Source: Oscillospiraceae bacterium
GTDB lineage: Bacteria > Bacillota > Clostridia > Oscillospirales > Acutalibacteraceae
Reading direction: 5' to 3'
DNA length: 38,996 nt
Assembly (NCBI GenBank): GCA_015066515.1
Contig: SVOH01000019.1
Coordinates: forward strand, 1 to 38,996
The notes under the pieces are model-generated. The model was given only the letters and a program-made list of their open reading frames with translations, made no database searches and had not been told where the DNA came from. Made by a program: the position numbers and the translations under genes. Below, piece after piece: positions 31,928-38,996 of this stretch; position 1 is the first letter of the stretch; every line of letters starts with the position of its first letter.

Positions 31928-31956
31928 ATACTACCACAAGAAACGCTGTTTTTCAA
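31928..31956 (-). promoter_or_regulatory. Promoter of the leftward zinc-ribbon operon
   Basis: On the minus strand TTGAAA (31951-31956), 17 bases, then TAGTAT (31928-31933). The leader is short, about 20 bases. Confidence 0.65.
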
Positions 31957-31965
31957 CAAAATACA

Positions 31966-31994
31966 TTGACTTTTTTTCGCAAATAAGATACACT
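31966..31994 (+). promoter_or_regulatory. Promoter of the rightward zinc-ribbon gene
   Basis: TTGACT (31966-31971), 17 bases, then TACACT (31989-31994). Its -35 is only 9 bases from the -35 of the leftward promoter, so the two promoters are unlikely to be occupied at the same time. Confidence 0.65.
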
Positions 31995-32038
31995 TATCAT
32001 ACGGGACATAACCGAATAACAGCAAAGGGGACATTAAA

Positions 32039-32356
32039 ATGAAATTTTGTACAAAATGCGGTAGCGAAATTGTTGATGACGCAGTTGTTTGCGTTCACTG
32101 TGGTTGTCAGGTAGCTAATTCCGCAAAAAAAGGAAATGACGGTTTAGCAACAGCAAGCAAAATCTTTCTTATCCTTGGTTGCATTGCTCAGGGCTGGATG
32201 ATACTTCCTCTCGCTTGGTGCTTACCGATTACAATTTCTGCTTGCAACAAGATGAATCGTGGCGAGCCTGTAGGAACCGGACTTAAAGTTTGCGCTTTAT
32301 TGTTCGTTAGTCTTATTGGCGGCATTTTATTGCTTTGTCGTTCGGACGAAAATTAA
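32039..32356 (+). CDS. Zinc-ribbon membrane protein, second copy
   Basis: This 105-aa protein has an N-terminal zinc-ribbon (FCTKCGSEI ... VCVHCGCQV; Cys4, Cys7, Cys18, Cys21) and two hydrophobic segments (about 42-63 and 84-99). The plan matches the divergent neighbour, but the membrane part is unrelated in detail (ASKIFLILGCIAQGWMI). Function is unknown. The ribosome site is a weak AAAGGGG. It is followed by a strong terminator at 32363-32398. Confidence 0.8.
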   Translation: MKFCTKCGSEIVDDAVVCVHCGCQVANSAKKGNDGLATASKIFLILGCIAQGWMILPLAWCLPITISACNKMNRGEPVGTGLKVCALLFVSLIGGILLLCRSDEN

Positions 32357-32362
32357 TTTTGC

Positions 32363-32398
32363 ATTCAAACTCCGTGCATTAAGGCACGGAGTTTGAAT
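32363..32398 (+). terminator. Terminator overlapping the 3' end of the GH130 gene
   Basis: ATTCAAACTCCGTGC and GCACGGAGTTTGAAT form a 15-bp perfect stem with a 6-base loop, then a T-rich tail (TTTTCTT). On the minus strand most of the stem encodes the last residues of the GH130 protein (RALMHGV and stop). Confidence 0.85.
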
Positions 32399-33402
32399 TT
32401 TTCTTCTGTGCAAAGGGCAATAAGGTCGTTTACATTAGCCGTTGCCAAGCACTCGACTGTATCGGACGCACCGTAGTAAATTTTTACCTCGCCGTTTTCT
32501 TCAAGTATCATACCGCCGGGGAATATAACATTTTGTCTTAGTCCCTCATCTACCTCATAATCGGTTTCGGGAGCGATAAGTGGCAGCTTGCTCATACTGA
32601 TAACTTTAGATGGGTCCTCTAAATCAAGCAACATAATTCCTGCGCAGTAACGCTTTTTCCAAGTGTCTTCCCAACCGTTTTTGCCACGTGTGTGGTCAAT
32701 ATCTACCGTGTGGAAGGTTGTAAGCCAACCCTTTTCGGTCTTTACAGGTGGTGCCGCAGGACCAATTTTATCGTTGGCGTAGGGCACGTGCTCTACACCC
32801 ATAACAAGTTTATTATTACCCCAGAATTTTAGGTCGGGTGACTGTGCATACCATATATCAAATCTGTCCACACCGCCGCGCGAATATACGGGGAACGGAC
32901 GCTCAAGACGGGTATAAAGCCCGTTTATTTTTTCGGGGAAAAGCACCATATTGCGATTGTCAGGTGCCGAGATGCTCATAATCTCTAAACGCTCGAGATC
33001 GTGTATTATACCAACGCCGCCGTGAACACCGTGCTTGGTGTCTACTGCAAAGCACATATGTAGCACGCCGTCAATTACAGTAAGACGAGGATCGTATATG
33101 CGTAAAATCTCGTCGGTTTCGATTGCCGACTGCGGTATAAATGGTTTATCGCTTACCGTCCAATGAATACCATCATCACTAGTTGCAAGACCTAAATCTA
33201 TGCGACTTAGTGGCATAGTACCGTAGCCGTGCGTGCGAACGTCGTTACGAAAAACCATAACGTATTTGCCGTTATACTTCGTAATACCTGCATTATATAT
33301 ACAGGTCGCCTCGTAAGGTATATCCTTCATAGAAAGAATTGGATTACCTTCATATCTTCTAATAACAGTCGATGATTTTAGTTCCGGAAAAACCTTTGGC
33401 AT
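32365..33402 (-). CDS. GH130 family glycoside phosphorylase
   Basis: This 345-aa five-bladed beta-propeller enzyme should cleave beta-mannosides with phosphate. It has RYEGNPILS, YNAGITKYNGKYVMVFR, the catalytic acid in RIYDPRLT (Asp104), and SYSRGG-like and HTVDIDHTRG blocks; the phosphate site is partly conserved. Family members act on mannosyl-glucose, mannobiose or mannosyl-GlcNAc, and the sequence does not decide between them. It is cytoplasmic and 18 bases downstream of the MATE gene. The final codons form one arm of the convergent gene's terminator. Confidence 0.88.
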   Translation of the reverse strand: MPKVFPELKSSTVIRRYEGNPILSMKDIPYEATCIYNAGITKYNGKYVMVFRNDVRTHGYGTMPLSRIDLGLATSDDGIHWTVSDKPFIPQSAIETDEILRIYDPRLTVIDGVLHMCFAVDTKHGVHGGVGIIHDLERLEIMSISAPDNRNMVLFPEKINGLYTRLERPFPVYSRGGVDRFDIWYAQSPDLKFWGNNKLVMGVEHVPYANDKIGPAAPPVKTEKGWLTTFHTVDIDHTRGKNGWEDTWKKRYCAGIMLLDLEDPSKVISMSKLPLIAPETDYEVDEGLRQNVIFPGGMILEENGEVKIYYGASDTVECLATANVNDLIALCTEEKFKLRALMHGV

Positions 33403-33420
33403 AACAAATTCTCCTTATAT

Positions 33421-34791
33421 TTATATATCCTTGGCAAGCACCTTGTGACGCCGCCAAGCTCCTGACAAAAAGTATATAACACCCGGAATTGCAAAGCCGT
33501 AAGGTGCCAAGCCGTAACCGAGCACAAAGCCGTAGAATCCCCAATCCAAATATATACCAAACAGCCAACTAAGGCCAATTCGCAGTATAACACCGTCTAA
33601 TAGCGCCAGCACCATAGAAAGCTTTGCGTTACCTATTCCCTGTATAAGTGCTCCTGTGCCACGCATCAAGGCAAGAGCCGGGAACATCCAAAGTATTGCT
33701 TTTATAAAGGTTGTCGACATTTCATGAACCGCAGGGTCAGACGAAAACAGCATAAACATCTGCTTACCAAAGAAGATGTAAAGTGCAATAAACACAACTG
33801 TCCAAATACCAGAAAAAACCCACGCAGTATATACTATTTGCTTTGCGCGATGTTGCTTTTCGGCACCAATATTTTGGCTTATCATTGGCATAGCCGCATG
33901 ATGAATACCCTGTGAAATTTTATTTATAATATCATCAATCTTAACCCCTGCGCTAAAGGTTGCGGATGCTACCACTCCAACGCTGTTTATCATAGAGTTC
34001 ACAAACAGCATTGATATGTTTATGCAACCTGATTGTATTGCCATAGGTGTGCCGATTGAAGCAATCATTTTAGCATATTGTGGGTTTATTTTAAAACTTT
34101 GCTTTTTAAAATCAAAGCCAAATTCCGTTTTATGCTTTACAAGATAATAAATTGAGAATACAAACGATACTGCCTGTCCTATAATGGTAGCGTAGGCGGC
34201 GCCTGCTACTCCCCATTTTAAAAGCCCTGTAAATAAAAGGTCAAGCACCAAATTTGTTACCGATGCTATTGCTATAAACAAAAATGGTCTTTTTGAGTCG
34301 CCCATACCGCGAAGAACCGCGGACACCATATTATATCCCGCAGTAAAAATGAGTCCTGCCGCACAGATTACCATATACTGCATTGCCATATCGTATGACT
34401 CGTCGGGTATGTTCATAACGTTGAGTATTGCCGTTTTAAATCCTAAAATCACAATAGACAGCACCGCAGCCAATATGAGTATAAGGCTAAATAGTGTGCC
34501 CATAATGTTGTTCATTTCTTTGCGTTTGTTGGCACCTAATGCTTGTGCCAAAAGCACCTGCCCCGCGTTTGAAAAGCCCAAGCACACCATTGTAGCAAAA
34601 TTCACTATCTGGCTGCTTTGCCCCACGGCCGATATGCCCGCAGTGCCCACAAATTTGCCAACAATAATCATATCTATCGTGCTATAAAGCACCTGCATAG
34701 CGTTTGACAGCATAAACGGCAGCATAAAAAAGAACATTTGCTTTGCTATTGGGCCTGCGGTAAAGTCTTTTGATATTGTCCCCTTAGACAC
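33421..34791 (-). CDS. MATE-family multidrug/ion efflux transporter
   Basis: This 456-aa protein with about 12 membrane segments has a pseudo-duplicated MatE architecture: FTAGPIAKQMFFFMLPFMLSN at the start, GKFVGTAGISAVGQSS, and MRGMGDSKRPF and MRGTGALIQGIGNAK in equivalent positions of the two halves. It should export a cationic or small organic compound in exchange for Na+ or H+. It begins 2 bases after the acetyltransferase stop and is followed by GH130, so it is probably in the same transcript. The reason for pairing with GH130 is not evident. Confidence 0.9.
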   Translation of the reverse strand: MSKGTISKDFTAGPIAKQMFFFMLPFMLSNAMQVLYSTIDMIIVGKFVGTAGISAVGQSSQIVNFATMVCLGFSNAGQVLLAQALGANKRKEMNNIMGTLFSLILILAAVLSIVILGFKTAILNVMNIPDESYDMAMQYMVICAAGLIFTAGYNMVSAVLRGMGDSKRPFLFIAIASVTNLVLDLLFTGLLKWGVAGAAYATIIGQAVSFVFSIYYLVKHKTEFGFDFKKQSFKINPQYAKMIASIGTPMAIQSGCINISMLFVNSMINSVGVVASATFSAGVKIDDIINKISQGIHHAAMPMISQNIGAEKQHRAKQIVYTAWVFSGIWTVVFIALYIFFGKQMFMLFSSDPAVHEMSTTFIKAILWMFPALALMRGTGALIQGIGNAKLSMVLALLDGVILRIGLSWLFGIYLDWGFYGFVLGYGLAPYGFAIPGVIYFLSGAWRRHKVLAKDI

Positions 34792-34793
34792 CT

Positions 34794-35366
34794 TTATTTC
34801 ATCTCTTCTTCTGTTAATTCTCTATAAACCTTACACGGATTACCAAAAGCCATAACACCGCTTGGTATATCCTTTGTTACCACGCTACCTGCACCGATTA
34901 CAACATTATCTCCTATTGTAACCCCCGGCAACACCGTAACATTGCCGCCTATCCAAACATTGTTACCGACTGTAATGGGATATGCATATTCAAGCCCCTC
35001 ATTTCGCTCGGTAACGCTTATCGGGTGACCGGCTGTATAAAAGCTACAGTTAGGTGCTACAAAAACGTTGTCGCCAAAACGCACCTTGGCACCGTCAAGA
35101 ATTACACAATTGTGGTTGGCAAAAAAGTTTTCACCCACCTCTACGTTATAGCCGTAATCGCACCAAAAAGGTGACAAAATTATTGTGTTTTGTCCGTGCG
35201 CGCCTAAAATTTCATCAATTAATTTTTTTCTTCCGTCGGAATCGGCAAGTAAAAGCTGATTGTATTTATGGCATTTATCCTTACACGACACTAATTCAAG
35301 GCCTAACTCTTCGTCATAATTAGGGTTATAAATTTGCCCTGCGTCTCGTTTTTGCTTTTCGGTCAT
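34794..35366 (-). CDS. Maltose/galactoside O-acetyltransferase family protein
   Basis: This 190-aa left-handed beta-helix acetyltransferase has the N-terminal Mac domain (RDAGQIYNPNYDEEL) and hexapeptide repeats (VEVGENFFANHNCVILD, ITVGNNVWIGGNVTVLPG, VTIGDNVVIGAGS). The catalytic His is in FYTAGHP. It transfers acetyl from acetyl-CoA to a sugar. The ribosome site AAGGGGG is optimal, with a promoter at 35396-35423. It probably heads the acetyltransferase-MATE-GH130 unit and may detoxify non-metabolised sugars, as proposed for LacA. Confidence 0.9.
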   Translation of the reverse strand: MTEKQKRDAGQIYNPNYDEELGLELVSCKDKCHKYNQLLLADSDGRKKLIDEILGAHGQNTIILSPFWCDYGYNVEVGENFFANHNCVILDGAKVRFGDNVFVAPNCSFYTAGHPISVTERNEGLEYAYPITVGNNVWIGGNVTVLPGVTIGDNVVIGAGSVVTKDIPSGVMAFGNPCKVYRELTEEEMK

Positions 35367-35395
35367 AATGCACCCCCTTAAGTGTACTTGCTTTC

Positions 35396-35423
35396 ATTTT
35401 AACATATCAAAAAAATATTGCAA
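35396..35423 (-). promoter_or_regulatory. Promoter of acetyltransferase-MATE-GH130 unit
   Basis: On the minus strand TTGCAA (35418-35423), 16 bases, then TAAAAT (35396-35401). It lies directly after the terminator of the symporter gene. Confidence 0.55.
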
Positions 35424-35427
35424 TATA

Positions 35428-35460
35428 AAAAATCGCAGTTTAATTAAAACTGCGATTTTT
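35428..35460 (-). terminator. Terminator after the GPH symporter gene
   Basis: AAAAATCGCAGTTT and AAACTGCGATTTTT form a 14-bp stem with a 5-base loop, 3 bases after the stop. On the minus strand a T-run follows. It separates the GH2/GPH unit from the acetyltransferase unit. Confidence 0.85.
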
Positions 35461-35463
35461 GTT

Positions 35464-36999
35464 TTAAATATTTATAGTTTCATCATTTATTGCTATCATT
35501 GCTTCTTCAAGGCTCATACCATCGGTAATTGCCTGCTTTCTTGCGGCGTTTACCTTTTGAATGGTTTTTACTCGTTTTCCGTCAAGCTCGTAACCCTTCA
35601 TTGCCCATAGGGTGAGCAACCACGCCACCATAGGCACTATGCAGAACAGCGCAATTACAACCCAGTTCATACCGTCAACATAGGCGGTTTCTTTTGTGGG
35701 TAGATCGCGAACATTTATAAACAGCAACGCAAGACTTACGACAGTAGCCGAAAGAGATGAAACAAGCTTATCTACAAGACTAAAGAGCGTACCCATAATG
35801 CCGGGGATAAATTTACCCGAACGGTAGGTTTCGTAGTCTGCACAGTCAGCAACCATAGGAATCGGCATATCGGCAGTCGAATAATATGCGCCGTAGCCCA
35901 CGCCAAAGAACAGTATAAACAAAATTGTGTAAAGGTTTATCGACAGCTTACCGTCAGCCATAAGTGTTAAGTTGAATGCGGGGTTACCCTGTTTCCACAT
36001 AAGCAAGAGAGCAAGTACGCCAACATAGCAAATAAGCGCTACCGCAACATAGGTCATAAGAGAACGCTTTTGACCGTGCTTTTGTGAGGTGCGAACAGTA
36101 AGCAGGAAGAACGGTGCCGAGAAAACATAACCCAATACCATCATAGGCAAATATAAACCGTCATAATTGCCCATAAGACAAGAATACAACATTATAAGTA
36201 CGGTTACATTTGTTGCGATTGCAAGTGCCAACTTGCATCCACCGCCTGCTACCATAAGGCGCTGAAGCGGTTTATTTGCTTTAATAATTGAAATATATTC
36301 AGAAACTTTAACCTTTTCTTGTTTGCCACCAAGACCAAAATACTTTTCGTTATCCTTTTCCCAAATGCCGACAATCGCAAGAATGGTAAGTAAAATCGAT
36401 ACAACTACACCGATGGGTGTCATAATTCGGAACCAGCTTGCATTGTAGTCACCCGCAAAGCCGTCGCCCGCAAGAATAGGTCCTACAAACTGCATAACGC
36501 CCATACCGACGAGTGAACCTATAGTATTAAAAACAGTAAACAGCGGTCGCTGTTTTGGGTCATTGGTAAGTACCGGTTGCGCTGAACGAGTAACTGAGGT
36601 CTGGAAGGTATAACCCAAAACCCAAACAGCATAAAGAGCAATAAAAGCGGTATAGCGAAGCCACATTGCGTCTTTTGGAATTATGGGTGTAACCATATAA
36701 AGCAGTATTACCGATACCGCCATAACAATGTTACCCAAAACCATAAACGGTCTGAATTTACCGAATTTTCCGTTGGTTTTGTCCATAAGCGCGCCGATTA
36801 TAGGGTCGGTTATAGCGTCAAACACTCGCATACCCGTAACCATAAATGACGCAAACACCATTGCAAGACCTAACACCTTGTTACCGAAGGTTGCAATATA
36901 ACTTAAAATAAGCACAAAATAAACATTTGTAGCGCCGTTATTCATAGGAAACAGCGCTAATTGATAAAATTTTGCGCGATTTGTACCTTTTTCACTCAT
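35464..36999 (-). CDS. GPH-family sugar:cation symporter
   Basis: This 511-aa MFS transporter with 12 membrane segments belongs to the glycoside-pentoside-hexuronide family. The diagnostic cation-site region reads RVFDAITDPIIGALMDKT (residues 58-75), followed by GKFGKFRPF. A C-terminal soluble tail of ~50 residues follows the last helix. It should import a glycoside or hexuronide with Na+ or H+. It starts 15 bases after the GH2 gene and probably supplies that enzyme. It is the last gene before the terminator at 35428-35460. Confidence 0.9.
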   Translation of the reverse strand: MSEKGTNRAKFYQLALFPMNNGATNVYFVLILSYIATFGNKVLGLAMVFASFMVTGMRVFDAITDPIIGALMDKTNGKFGKFRPFMVLGNIVMAVSVILLYMVTPIIPKDAMWLRYTAFIALYAVWVLGYTFQTSVTRSAQPVLTNDPKQRPLFTVFNTIGSLVGMGVMQFVGPILAGDGFAGDYNASWFRIMTPIGVVVSILLTILAIVGIWEKDNEKYFGLGGKQEKVKVSEYISIIKANKPLQRLMVAGGGCKLALAIATNVTVLIMLYSCLMGNYDGLYLPMMVLGYVFSAPFFLLTVRTSQKHGQKRSLMTYVAVALICYVGVLALLLMWKQGNPAFNLTLMADGKLSINLYTILFILFFGVGYGAYYSTADMPIPMVADCADYETYRSGKFIPGIMGTLFSLVDKLVSSLSATVVSLALLFINVRDLPTKETAYVDGMNWVVIALFCIVPMVAWLLTLWAMKGYELDGKRVKTIQKVNAARKQAITDGMSLEEAMIAINDETINI

Positions 37000-37014
37000 T
37001 TTTATTACCTCGTA

Positions 37015-38996
37015 TTATACCCAATTTTCACCCTTGCCACCGCCTTTTTTAAGCTTATAACTTAAATTCGGCTTATGAACTTTACGAATGAAAGCTGTAT
37101 CCTCACAATCGCCTGATACGGCTTTTAATTCGATATTTTTAAGACAAGTGACCTTAAATTTAAACACCTTGTTGCCCTTTTTGGTAGCGACCTTTTCGCC
37201 GTTTGCATAAAGCGTTACCTCGTCGCAGTTTGAATATACCTTAATAGTATGAACGGTTTCTATTCGGTCGACATATCGACTTCCGCAGATATGCACAAAT
37301 TTTTCATTTGACCAATATGCCTTATAAAGATAAAAGCTATCCTTTTTTATCTCGCGGTCAAAAGTCACAAGTCCCTTATGATTCATACCTGGTTCGCCGC
37401 CCTGATTACGCGCATCGGCGGCAAAATCGAACATATTCCACACATGCGTCGCCCACATAAACGGCCGCTTTTCAAAAAAGCGTAGCATATATTCGTGATA
37501 AACACACTGGTATTCTTCGGTCTGATCGCCACGGTATGGGTGACTTGAGTGTAGATTGGTCATAGCCTCACAGCCATATTCAGAATAACCTAATGCTCTG
37601 TTAGGATAAACGAGGTGGAAAAAGTCCACCCACAAATCATTAAGCCACAAAAATGGAGTATACCAACCAAGATATAAATTCCAACTGACAATATCCGAAA
37701 TATGCGCCACGGGGTTAAACGGTCCGCACACCGCGTAGCACGCAAGGGTGGTTGGTCGGCTTGGGTCCATTTCGTGTACTAAATCATTAAGTACTCGGTG
37801 GTTATCAAGCATATCCTTTTTGTTTTTGGTAGAAATGGTAATTTCGTTGCTAAGTCCCCAAAAACAAATTGATGCGTGATTATAATTTTGAACTATAAGT
37901 TCTCTCATTTGCGATATAGTATTTTCACGGCCGTTTACCATATGCTCGGAGATGTATGGTATTTCCGCCCATACAACAAAGCCGTATCTATCGCACAAAT
38001 CGTAAAAATATTGGTCGTGTTGATAATGCGCCAGTCGAATAGTATTGGCGCCTATCTCCCTTATCATATCTATATCCTGCTCGTGATGCTCGCGAAGAAG
38101 CGCATTTCCAAGCCCTTTGCGGTCTTGGTGTCGGCACACACCACGAAGCGCATAGGGTTTTCCATTTAAGAAAAAGCCTTTTTGCGAATCAACGTAAAAG
38201 CTTCTGACACCAAAATTGGTTGACACACTGTCCACAACCGTGTCGTCGATTACAAGCTCGGCTTGACAGGTGTAAAGATATGGGTTTTCTATGCCTTGCC
38301 ACAAATGAGCATCATATATTGTTGCGTGTACATCTGTGCCGCAAGCCGTAGCCACCTCAACGCCTAAATCGTCAAGTATTTTAACATTTACAGCACCATT
38401 TTTCGCATTGTGCCACGCGCGCACCCAAACATTCGCGTCCTTGTCCTCTACCTCAGCAGATACCGCAAGACCATTACCGCCAAAGTAATCCATATCAAAG
38501 TGCTGTTTATTTAAAACTATAAGACGCACATCTCGGTAAATACCACCGTAAAAGGTAAAGTCAGCCTTTTGCGGATAAACGCGGTCGTTTACCGAATTGT
38601 CAACCTCAACAGTAAGGTGGTTTTGTGGTTTTAAATGCTCGGTTATATCACAGCGAAAGGTCGAATAACCGCCGTCGTGAGTCATAATCTCGATATCGTT
38701 TAAAATCACCTTTGCCGAAGCATTTACACCTGCAAATTCTAAATACACACACTCATTATCATTGTATTGGGGCGCGACAAAATCCTTTTCATAAATACAA
38801 GTACCGCGACGGTAATCGTTGCCGCCGTCCTGTCCGTCAATATTATTCCATGTGTGTGGGATATTTATCTTGCTTTTTTCTCCGTCAAAGTAGGTGTTTT
38901 GTTCGCCGCCATGCTCCATGTATTCCTGATAATACTGACCGTTCTTGTTCCACAGTTCTGCAATAGCTTTCGGGATATTGGCATAAGTTCTTGCCG
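37015..38996 (-). CDS. GH2 beta-galactosidase/glucuronidase-type hydrolase, 5' end cut
   Basis: The frame is open to the right edge, so the N-terminus lies outside; 659 residues are visible. The sugar-binding domain (ending near NDYRRGTCIYEKDF), the Ig-like domain and a TIM barrel are recognisable. The acid/base Glu is in CFWGLSNEI (visible residue ~384) and the nucleophile is Glu472 in GYSEYGCEA. The C-terminus carries an extra beta domain (YSNCDEVTLYANG) and a basic tail (KKGGGKGENWV). Beta-galactosidase and beta-glucuronidase activities cannot be separated here. It is transcribed with the GPH symporter. An internal ATG at 38919 is not the start, because upstream codons continue the domain. 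Confidence 0.88.
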   Translation of the reverse strand, partial: ARTYANIPKAIAELWNKNGQYYQEYMEHGGEQNTYFDGEKSKINIPHTWNNIDGQDGGNDYRRGTCIYEKDFVAPQYNDNECVYLEFAGVNASAKVILNDIEIMTHDGGYSTFRCDITEHLKPQNHLTVEVDNSVNDRVYPQKADFTFYGGIYRDVRLIVLNKQHFDMDYFGGNGLAVSAEVEDKDANVWVRAWHNAKNGAVNVKILDDLGVEVATACGTDVHATIYDAHLWQGIENPYLYTCQAELVIDDTVVDSVSTNFGVRSFYVDSQKGFFLNGKPYALRGVCRHQDRKGLGNALLREHHEQDIDMIREIGANTIRLAHYQHDQYFYDLCDRYGFVVWAEIPYISEHMVNGRENTISQMRELIVQNYNHASICFWGLSNEITISTKNKKDMLDNHRVLNDLVHEMDPSRPTTLACYAVCGPFNPVAHISDIVSWNLYLGWYTPFLWLNDLWVDFFHLVYPNRALGYSEYGCEAMTNLHSSHPYRGDQTEEYQCVYHEYMLRFFEKRPFMWATHVWNMFDFAADARNQGGEPGMNHKGLVTFDREIKKDSFYLYKAYWSNEKFVHICGSRYVDRIETVHTIKVYSNCDEVTLYANGEKVATKKGNKVFKFKVTCLKNIELKAVSGDCEDTAFIRKVHKPNLSYKLKKGGGKGENWV

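Noticed and set aside
37015-38919. ATG at 38919 as the true start of the GH2 gene
   Set aside because: The frame remains open to the window edge and encodes residues that continue the domain; the start lies outside.

Overview
The window looks like a low-GC chromosome segment from an anaerobic, carbohydrate-degrading member of the Bacillota (Clostridia, probably an Oscillospirales-type gut lineage). The argument rests on a set of typical Bacillota genes: DnaD plus a DnaC/DnaI-type helicase loader, LexA with a Gram-positive SOS box, RqcH (NFACT), TrmK, YhaM, a D-Ala-D-Ala ligase next to MurF, a DUF1858 protein, and sigma-A promoters with AAGGAGG-like ribosome sites. This was judged by eye; no database search was run. 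No rRNA, tRNA, CRISPR array, transposase or phage gene was seen.

Region 1 (1-9.6 kb, all minus strand) is a secretion locus. One strong promoter at about 9.45 kb drives a 2074-aa secreted protein, then a 39-aa acidic peptide gene, then a second giant secreted protein that runs off the left edge. Both large proteins are built from GLUG-like/beta-helix modules with 'G-T-G-T-x-x-D-P-[FY]-I-I' entry motifs, and one module (A) is present three times across the two genes with stretches of identical DNA. A perfect 14-bp hairpin sits between the first large gene and the peptide gene. This unit (repeat protein, peptide, repeat protein) is the least explained part of the window.

Region 2 (9.7-20.8 kb, minus strand) is a long housekeeping cluster. 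In order of transcription it holds an alpha/beta hydrolase, a membrane-anchored MurF, Ddl, a cation diffusion facilitator with a Mn-type metal signature, YhaM exoribonuclease, a DUF1858 protein, TrmK, RqcH, a sugar-phosphate isomerase-like protein, then (after its own promoter) DnaD and the helicase loader. Many junctions overlap or are nearly adjacent, which suggests one transcript with an internal promoter.

Region 3 (20.86-22.75 kb, plus strand) has two half-size TauE/SafE membrane proteins with an ATGA overlap, then lexA with a near-perfect SOS box at its own start, then rnhA, closed by a shared bidirectional terminator.

Region 4 (22.75-38.99 kb) is a carbohydrate and envelope region. A four-gene operon (GH127-type, creatininase family, 1-phosphofructokinase-type kinase, polysaccharide deacetylase) is transcribed leftward, divergently from lnt. 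Next come a GH78-like protein, a histidine phosphatase and a zinc-ribbon membrane protein in one operon, facing a second zinc-ribbon membrane protein across a compact divergent promoter pair. Then follow GH130 phosphorylase, a MATE exporter, a hexapeptide O-acetyltransferase, a GPH sugar:cation symporter and a GH2 enzyme cut by the right edge. Together these point to import and intracellular processing of plant or host glycan fragments (arabinose-, rhamnose-, mannose- and galactose/glucuronate-type linkages), though substrates cannot be fixed from sequence alone.
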